From assembly GCA_000697335.1 (NCBI GenBank), contig JNEM01015688.1, forward strand, positions 1 through 14,285: a stretch of 14,285 nucleotides of DNA, in the 5' to 3' direction. Position 1 is the first letter of the stretch. Each line of letters opens with the position of its first letter. The notes below the pieces were generated by a model. That model had not been told where the DNA came from, ran no database searches, and saw only the letters and a program-made list of their open reading frames with translations. Source of the stretch: Conidiobolus incongruus B7586 (lineage: Eukaryota; Entomophthoromycota; Entomophthoromycetes; Entomophthorales; Conidiobolaceae). Positions 8,201 through 14,285 of the stretch are shown piece by piece. Both the position numbers and the translations under genes were made by a program.

Positions 8201-9720
8201 TATTAAAAACACATAAGAGAATATATAGTTTTAAACAATATATATATTTTTATATCAAGCTTTATTCTTGAAGATATTATTTTTTATAATATATTATTTA
8301 ATTATATTTAAGCCAAATAATAATTAACAAAAGACTTTTATTTTAGTATTATTAAAACTTAATCACAAAACTTTTAAAATTATTTAAAATTTATAAACAA
8401 CTTATGAAAATAATATTATATTTAAATCATTGATCCATTACTTGATATATTATTTTGGAAATATAAAATTATTTTAATTTAATAATAATCTAGGAAATAA
8501 ACTCTTATTTTTATCACTTAAACTATTATATCAATAAAAAATCATTATTGTAATATAATATATATATTATCCAAATATAAAATATATAATTTAAAATATA
8601 AATTTAATTTAATTAATAGAGTTAAAGATATATATATTTTATTACTTAAACGAGTTAATAATCAAAGCAAATATAACTTAATACAATTTACTAAAAATTT
8701 TAATTCAATATATTTTATTAAAAATATCATTTATATTTATAATAATCCTCTATTAAATTATATAGTAAGTATTAAATTAAATTAATTTATATAAATTCTA
8801 ATAATGGATACTTTAATAAAAGATCAATATTAATAATTATAATATATTTCAATATTATATGCTTATTAATTTGAATTATTAAAGTTAAATTTTTTATAAT
8901 AAATTCTATATTTTAAATTAAATTTTCTTTAAATGATATTTATATTATAATATGAAAATCACTATAAATTCATATTAAAACAAATATATATATATATATG
9001 GATAGATCTTAAAAATATATATTTATAAAATTTTTATAAATAAATTTATTTGATTTATAAAATATCAGATTTTATATTATATCAAAAATCATAATTCTTT
9101 TAAATATCAATAATTTGCAAAATATATAAAAATTAGTTATAAATATTAAACTAATTATTAATTTATATCATTTATCTGTTTTTATAAATTATAAATTAAA
9201 AATTTAAATCTGATTTCAAAAAATCATATAATTTGAGATATAAAATAATATCTATTGTGTATAATATCAAAATCTTGAGTGCATTTTCAACTATTATGAA
9301 TTTAAAATAAAATCTCAAAATATTTAAGAGTTAAATTAGTTTACCAATGAAATCAATAATTATCTCTATTATATTATTCAATAATATTAATAATAATAAG
9401 AAAATAACTAAAATTTAATAGATTGGTTATAAAACAAAATACTATATTAGCTAATTATTGATGAAAAAAATATCCAATAAACTTAGAATCAAATAAAAAT
9501 TATAAAATAAAACAATCTATATAAAATTTTATAAACAAAAAAATATAAATATATTATAAAAATAGAAATTGAATGATTAAAAAATTGAAATAAAATGATT
9601 AATGAGTTAAAATAATAATTTCATGAATTATATATATATATATCAACATTGAAATAAACACTTATTGTTTAACATTATATATATATATAATTTAACTATT
9701 TATATTTTAATCTAGTATTT
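8200..9720 (+). mobile_element. Second AT-rich relic tract, part related to 77-178 (fossil)
   Basis: Extremely AT-rich and without open frames. The part at 8297-8395 aligns with 77-178 with conserved blocks at both ends, too long a match to expect even in DNA of this composition, and in the same place as the RNase H-like signature of the first tract. The remainder shows no recognisable part. It is probably an old Ty3/Gypsy-like remnant with dozens of breaks, older than or as old as the first. Its ends are not defined. It separates the MATE gene from secreted-protein copy 3. Confidence 0.35.
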
Positions 9721-9725
9721 AACGA

Positions 9726-9731
9726 TTTATT
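9726..9731 (-). terminator. AATAAA polyadenylation-type signal, copy 3
   Basis: AATAAA on the minus strand, about 68 bp after the stop of copy 3, followed by a T-rich/A-rich arrangement like that after copy 1. Confidence 0.45.
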
Positions 9732-9798
9732 ATTGTTTAATTTGAAAAAAATGATACCAAAAAACCGAAATTTGAAATTTGTATTATCTAGGTGGGAA

Positions 9799-10167
9799 TT
9801 AGTACAAATTGCTACCAAAAGGTCCAAACATGTTGAATCCCCATTGACGTCTGTAATGGTTATTGAAATGACCATAAGAATTATGGTGATGTCCTAATCC
9901 ATTGTGTCCCCAACGGTTAAAGCCTCCATATGGATATCCAAATCTATTACCAAATCCAGTATTGGTAGATCCTAGTCCTAGTAACCCTCCTAAGGCTTCA
10001 GCTGACTCAGCTGATTCTGCAGACTCGGCACTTTCCACAGCTTCAGCATTTAATTCAGCGCTTTGAGATTCAACAGCAAGTTGGTTTTCTTCAGCATTTT
10101 GAGTTTCTCCAGCGGGAATAGCATAGACCACAGATAAGGTAAGTAAGATAGCTTTGAATGAGACCAT
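9799..10167 (-). CDS. Small secreted pre-protein with Kex2-type site, copy 3 (near-identical to copy 1)
   Basis: 122 residues with the same domain plan as copy 1: signal peptide to about 16, acidic Glu-Ser-Ala repeat region, Gly/Asn/His-rich body, Arg106-Arg107, and 15-residue tail. Only one base in 369 differs from copy 1, changing Gly119 to Ser in the tail. Homology drops sharply just past the stop codon and falls to roughly 90% or less upstream of about 10200. The gene keeps a TATA box, the upstream motif and a polyadenylation-type signal, so it looks expressed and not a dead copy. It lies about 7 kb from copy 1, at the right edge of the second AT-rich tract. Confidence 0.85.
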   Translation of the reverse strand: MVSFKAILLTLSVVYAIPAGETQNAEENQLAVESQSAELNAEAVESAESAESAESAEALGGLLGLGSTNTGFGNRFGYPYGGFNRWGHNGLGHHHNSYGHFNNHYRRQWGFNMFGPFGSNLY

Positions 10168-10226
10168 TTTGATATATTAGATTGATTGAATTGATTGATG
10201 CTTTTTTAATAACTTCTCTACTCAGC

Positions 10227-10233
10227 TTATATA
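10227..10233 (-). promoter_or_regulatory. TATA box, copy 3
   Basis: TATATAA on the minus strand about 60 bp before the ATG, aligned with 2944-2950 of copy 1. The next 57 bp (10237-10293) match 2954-3010 with four differences and no gaps. Confidence 0.6.
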
Positions 10234-10337
10234 TCTTAAAATTGGAATAATCTAAGCTATTTCAGTGAATATTGTCATTATGATCCATATCCCAGTTTTT
10301 TGTATATAACATGCTGTTAACTGAATAATGAGGAAAA

Positions 10338-10360
10338 GATCAACATCGAATCTTCTCCAT
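10338..10360 (-). promoter_or_regulatory. Shared upstream motif, copy 3
   Basis: On the minus strand it reads ATGGAGAAGATTC, a spacer, then GTTGATC. It is the counterpart of the motifs at 3053-3079 and 4457-4482, about 171 bp before the ATG. Confidence 0.35.
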
Positions 10361-11081
10361 TAAAAAATTATAACGAATTACCATTGTTAAAAATATACTG
10401 TGTTTTATAAATATAGTAATATGCATCGTATGACATCAGCTTTTATATCTAAACAACTATGGGGTAAATGAAATAAAACCATTATTATGTTAACAAAGTA
10501 ATAAACCTTGTTCAATGTATCGAATGAATGCATTTAAATACCTTATTTGAACAGATTTGGGGATAGAAAATCATTTGGTGTATTTTGGATTGCAATTTCT
10601 TTTATTTAGAACAATTACACAATTATCGAACCCTAAATTTAATTTTAACATTTTAGGTTAATAAGATATCTTATACAAAAAAGTATACAAGTGGATAATT
10701 ACATAGTATTATTATAAATTATATATTTATTAATTTTTTAATTTTGGTAGGATGATTTTATTGAATAATTGGTCAATTAAAATTGTTTTGTTAGATCTAT
10801 ATATAAACTTGATGATTTATTTTGGCTCTAATTCATTTAATCACCCTTCTTCCTGTTTTTTACATAATAAGCATTGGAATTTATTAACAAATGTTTCAAA
10901 AGATACATTTTATAAAAATGGAATTTTCTTATTCACCATAATATTTGATAATTAAATTTTTCATCGATCAGCTTCAATGAGAAAAAATAAACTTTCAAAA
11001 TATATAGTACAAATTTTATGTCATTAATTAATGATTCCTTTCTTAATTAAAAAAAGCTCCAAATTCTAATTTTCATAGAAG
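10361..11081. other. Intergenic, no gene seen
   Basis: AT-rich spacer. A 67-codon + strand open frame at 10752-10955 has no signal peptide, conserved motif, or composition different from its surroundings, and is not called. No RNA gene was recognised. Confidence 0.5.
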
Positions 11082-11126
11082 GAATGAGAAGAATGAGAAG
11101 AATGAGAAGAATGAGAAGAATGAGAA
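11082..11126 (+). repeat. Minisatellite, five exact copies of GAATGAGAA
   Basis: Five perfect tandem copies of a 9-bp purine-rich unit with no variant copy, suggesting recent expansion. It ends one base before the left target-site duplication of the first solo LTR, so it belongs to the flanking host DNA. Confidence 0.95.
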
Positions 11127-11127
11127 T

Positions 11128-11131
11128 ATAC
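11128..11131. repeat. Target-site duplication ATAC, left of solo LTR 1
   Basis: A perfect 4-bp match to 11567-11570 on the other side of the LTR, as left by an integrase that makes a 4-bp stagger. Confidence 0.8.
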
Positions 11132-11566
11132 TGTCGGGTGTTAACACTGACAACAATGGGTTTTACGAGCTTAAACGGGGAATCGCCAGTGGTAAACGAT
11201 AAATTACCACGTAATTAAGGGAAATTATTGGGGTTCACCAAAGTAGGTGAAAATGACTTGTTACGAATCGGGTTCTTTGAATAAAGTAAATATCTCACGC
11301 TCGTCACAACTCAACACTTTTGTGAGGGTTACGAGAAAAACTTAGAGACGGTATACTTTTGAAAATGAAGATAGAAGATGTGTTTATTAGTTTGCTTATG
11401 ATAATCTTATATTAGGTTCCATTGTTGATTTTTGTGGACATGAATGACTTACGGGCGGAAAGTAATAGGATCAACTAGTTCATGGGATGTGATATCTCCA
11501 ATGTGACTTCGCGAATCCTGCGGTAATCGGAGTTTCTTGAGTAATTGACAGGATTATTCTCCATCA
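11132..11566 (+). mobile_element. Solo LTR 1, probable Ty3/Gypsy-type (fossil)
   Basis: 435 bp, starting TGTCGGGTG and ending CCATCA, so it has TG...CA ends, flanked by perfect 4-bp duplications (ATAC). It aligns along its whole length with the reverse complement of 11582-12019 at roughly 75-80% by eye, with near-perfect blocks such as that starting at about 11166. An AATAAA lies at about 11279. Small internal inverted repeats (GTGGTAA/TTACCAC at about 11192; TTCACC/GGTGAA at about 11235) are kept in both copies. GC content is clearly higher than the surroundings. There is no internal region, which is the usual result of recombination between the two LTRs of one element. The 4-bp duplication favours Ty3/Gypsy over Copia, but no coding region is present to prove it. 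Confidence 0.8.
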
Positions 11567-11570
11567 ATAC
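11567..11570. repeat. Target-site duplication ATAC, right of solo LTR 1
   Basis: Second copy of ATAC, pairing with 11128-11131. Confidence 0.8.
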
Positions 11571-11577
11571 CATATTA

Positions 11578-11581
11578 TAAG
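11578..11581. repeat. Target-site duplication TAAG, left of solo LTR 2
   Basis: A perfect 4-bp match to 12020-12023. Only seven bases (11571-11577) separate it from the right duplication of LTR 1. Confidence 0.8.
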
Positions 11582-12019
11582 TGATGAAGAATAATCTTGT
11601 CCATCACTCAAGAAACTCTGACTATTGCACTAATGCAAGAAGTCACATTGGAAGTACTTCATTTTATGAACTAGTCTAACTTAGTGCTTTCCATCTGAAG
11701 TTATTCATAGCTACCCAAACTCAACAATTGAACCTATTATAAGATCATCACAAGCCAATCAATAAACCTATCTTTCTATCTTCATTTTCAAAAGTATCCA
11801 GTCTCTAAGTTTTTCTCGTAACACTCACAAAACGTATTGAGTTGTGACGAGCGTGAGATATTTACTTTATTCGAAGACCTTGATTTGCAGTAAGCTATTT
11901 TCACCCAATTTGGTGAACCCTCTTAATTTCCCTTAACCTTGTGGTAATCTATCATTTACCACTGGCGATTCCCCGTTTAAGCTCTAAAAGACTACCTCCT
12001 CCCACGTTTACGGTCGTCA
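11582..12019 (-). mobile_element. Solo LTR 2, same family, opposite orientation (fossil)
   Basis: 438 bp, with ends TGATGAAG...GGTCGTCA on the + strand, flanked by perfect TAAG duplications. On the minus strand it starts TGACGACCG and matches LTR 1 throughout, apart from more divergence in the first 35 bases. The two LTRs meet tail to tail, which produces the ~880-bp imperfect palindrome centred near 11574. Divergence between the two (about a fifth of positions by eye) says they come from different insertions or subfamilies, and are not two halves of one event. No internal coding region remains. Confidence 0.8.
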
Positions 12020-12023
12020 TAAG
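12020..12023. repeat. Target-site duplication TAAG, right of solo LTR 2
   Basis: Second copy of TAAG, pairing with 11578-11581. Confidence 0.8.
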
Positions 12024-14285
12024 TGTTTATATAGATAGCATAATTTTGCCAAAGAAATAAAATATTAAATTCTATTTTATGATTATAAAAATTATCAATT
12101 AGTTGTTATGTTATTTATATTATATAATATTGATGAATAATTGACATAATAGATTATCATAAAAATTTAAAACAGGTAATCCAAGTTAATATCAAAAATA
12201 TCCAGTGGTTCAAAAAATTTCCTTTACCTATATCGATTAATATTTTACAAACCATAATTATCTCACTCAAGTTTTAGAATAATTTAAATGATAGTAAGTG
12301 ATATAATAATTCATTATAATTATTATATAAATAATACAATTTCCTAGGAGAATTTCAATAAAAAAAAATAAAATAACTGAAAATCAAAGATTTCCGAATT
12401 TTACCTGAATTGAATAAGCAGCATTTATCAAAATATTACACTATGCAAAACAATCTATATCAATTATTCATAAAATCTCCAAGTAGCAACACGTGGCGAA
12501 GGCATTTTAAATTATATTATTGCAACCTTGTTTAATTAATTTAAAGCTAAAAAGTCTGACATAAAAGATATAACTTGTTCAAGTCATTTAAAATCTGTAA
12601 CTATCTAAAGAAATTCAAATAAAATCAGTAATTATATCAAATATAATCTTATACCTTAGAATAAGAACTAACACATTCCTTAAATTTTGATATTAATTTC
12701 ATTAACATTTTACTAAATGATAGTTTAAAATTAATCAAAAGCTAGTAGTATGGGCACCTTATATTCTAACTGAAAAATTAAATAAATGAGAAAAAATACA
12801 TAACTGATATATATTTATATTATTAAAATTATAAGCGAATCACAATAATTGAAGTTAGAGAAAGCAAGGCTCTTAATAATTGTAGAAAATATAATAACTT
12901 AATTTTTTAGTATTATAGAATTAACTAATAATAAAGATTATAAGCAAAGTTATATTCTATTAAGCCTTGTTTTAATATTTTGAATAAAGTATTTATATGA
13001 ATTAAAAAGAAAATGAAATTTTATTTATGATTTAAAAGATTTATAAATAGTTCAAAATAGATTATTTTTATTTACTCTCCATTTAAATTATATCGATCGA
13101 TTAATATATTCTTATTCCATGTAATCTTTTTAATATAAATATAGCAAATTTAGGTGATAAAATAAGTATTATAAAGAAGACAGCTTAAATTATTAGTGAA
13201 AAAAATTTAATATTTTAAATATATTCATGATATAAGCAATTTAGAAAATATAATATTATTAGAAAGCATATTAGACTTTATTAATAGAAGAAAAATATTT
13301 TGAAATTAATCTTAAATCTTAATAATTAATATTAACTGTTGTATTTCAAAATTAATCATCTCTTCCAGTTTGATAGCTAAACCAATATTATTTCTATTTT
13401 AAGCTGGCTTTGTCAGTCTATAATTGAAGGATACTCTTTGTTCTCTTTATTTTCTTTATTAGATTTTATCCAAATCCCATATCATTCATTGATTCAATTA
13501 TTTAAACCCAACAGTGATAAAGATAGAGAAAGTTTTTTTTCTTTTGAATATTCTGCTACGACTCCTCAACAGTAAGTTTTCAAACCTACAGTCCCGATAC
13601 GTTAAAGAGCAGGATTAATAAATAATTTACTAAATCATATTTTGAGTACTTTTCTAACTACGATCTTTATTTATAAAACTTAATATAAAACACAACATTA
13701 ACTACAAAAGAATAATAAAATAATTAAAGGCGGAAAAATATATTTATTAACTAAAATAAATTTTATTATTTTAATTAATTAATTAATTTCAAAAAAACTA
13801 TTTAATTAAAAATTAATATATATATACTAGCCTATAAAAGTAATTTTAAAATAATAATCTTGTACATTTTTATTGATAACTTATTTAATTCTTGATTAAA
13901 TAAACTTATACTATATTATATAATTAGGTTATAGTATTTATTTATAATATAGCATATTTGACTAAATTATATCAATTTCTATTTGATATATCAAAACATA
14001 AAATTTATTTAAGATAATTCATATATTAAAGGGTATTAATTATAAAAAAATTCTAATTTAATATATCTACATTTTGATTTTGAATTTTTTTAAGTTTATA
14101 AGTTATAGAGTCAATTAACTACTTATATTAATGAAGATTAATCTGTTTTAAGCTTTTTAAATATATTTGTAAAATTAATGTAGCTTTTTATTAATATAAT
14201 AATTATAATAAATTTTTAAATTAAATTCAAAATTAATTAATATTTTAAAAAATAAAAGTCTATTTTATAACTATTATTTTATTAT
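12024..14285. other. Gene-poor AT-rich DNA
   Basis: No open frame of note. The stretch from about 13620 to the end is as AT-extreme as the relic tracts at 1-990 and 8200-9720 and may be another decayed repeat, though I could not align it to them. A patch at about 13370-13620 is less AT-biased and includes a T-run, a GTAAGT at 13571-13576 and a short GC-rich stretch. It could be a repeat end or an unrecognised non-coding gene, but I cannot identify it. A loose inverted pair (AGCAAGGCT near 12864, AAGCCTTGT near 12962) was also seen. Confidence 0.45.

Noticed and set aside
10752-10955. 67-codon + strand open frame
   Set aside because: No recognisable motif or signal peptide, base composition same as surrounding spacer, length within chance expectation.
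11082-11217. Short + strand frame through the minisatellite into LTR 1 (Lys-Asn-Glu repeats)
   Set aside because: The repeat unit is 9 bp and so keeps any frame; the frame ends soon within the LTR and does not exist in the other LTR copy.
11132-12019. Single fold-back or MITE-like DNA transposon with ~430-bp inverted arms
   Set aside because: The arms have separate TG...CA ends and separate perfect 4-bp duplications (ATAC, TAAG), which fits two LTR insertions better.
12489-12498. CACGTG E-box in the right-hand tract
   Set aside because: A single 6-bp site with no nearby gene to control.
1-14285. CRISPR array, operon or other bacterial-type system
   Set aside because: No regularly spaced repeats; gene structure (intron, TATA boxes, AATAAA signals, LTRs) is eukaryotic.

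Overview
The window reads as a draft-assembly contig from an AT-rich fungus. The evidence is short intergenic signals, one 53-bp spliceosomal intron in a MATE transporter, small secreted pre-proteins with a dibasic Kex2-type site, and solo LTRs sitting in gene-poor AT-rich DNA. I cannot fix the species. An early-diverging lineage (Entomophthoromycotina or Kickxellomycotina) or an AT-rich ascomycete would both fit. All recognisable host genes lie on the minus strand.

Layout. Positions 1-1586 are extremely AT-rich and hold a badly decayed Ty3/Gypsy-like retroelement relic followed by an LTR-like segment. Positions 1587-1605 are an exact copy of the 19-bp Tn5 mosaic end used in Nextera libraries, so the join at this point is probably an assembly artefact. 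From about 2430 to 10360 comes the gene-bearing part. It holds three paralogous small secreted proteins (2507-2875, 3910-4269, 9799-10167) and, between the second and third, an intron-containing MATE-family multidrug/toxin extrusion transporter (complement of join 5397..6632, 6686..6958). A second AT-rich relic tract (about 8200-9720) separates the MATE gene from the third secreted-protein gene. Positions 11082-11126 are a 9-bp minisatellite. Immediately after it, 11132-12019 is a large imperfect palindrome that resolves into two solo LTRs of one family inserted in opposite orientation, each with its own perfect 4-bp target-site duplication, only 7 bp apart. From 12024 to the end is gene-poor AT-rich DNA.

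The most informative biology is the secreted-protein family. Each member has a signal peptide, an acidic Glu-Ser-Ala repeat pro-region, a Gly/Asn/Tyr/His-rich body, an Arg-Arg site, and a conserved 15-residue tail beginning Gln-Trp-Gly-Phe-Asn. Copies 1 and 3 differ by one base in 369 while their upstream DNA has diverged clearly more, which points to recent gene conversion. All three copies share TATA boxes, a polyadenylation-type signal about 60-70 bp after the stop, and an upstream motif at about -171 to -188 that may be a common control element. Nothing in the window links the MATE gene to the peptides beyond adjacency and shared strand.
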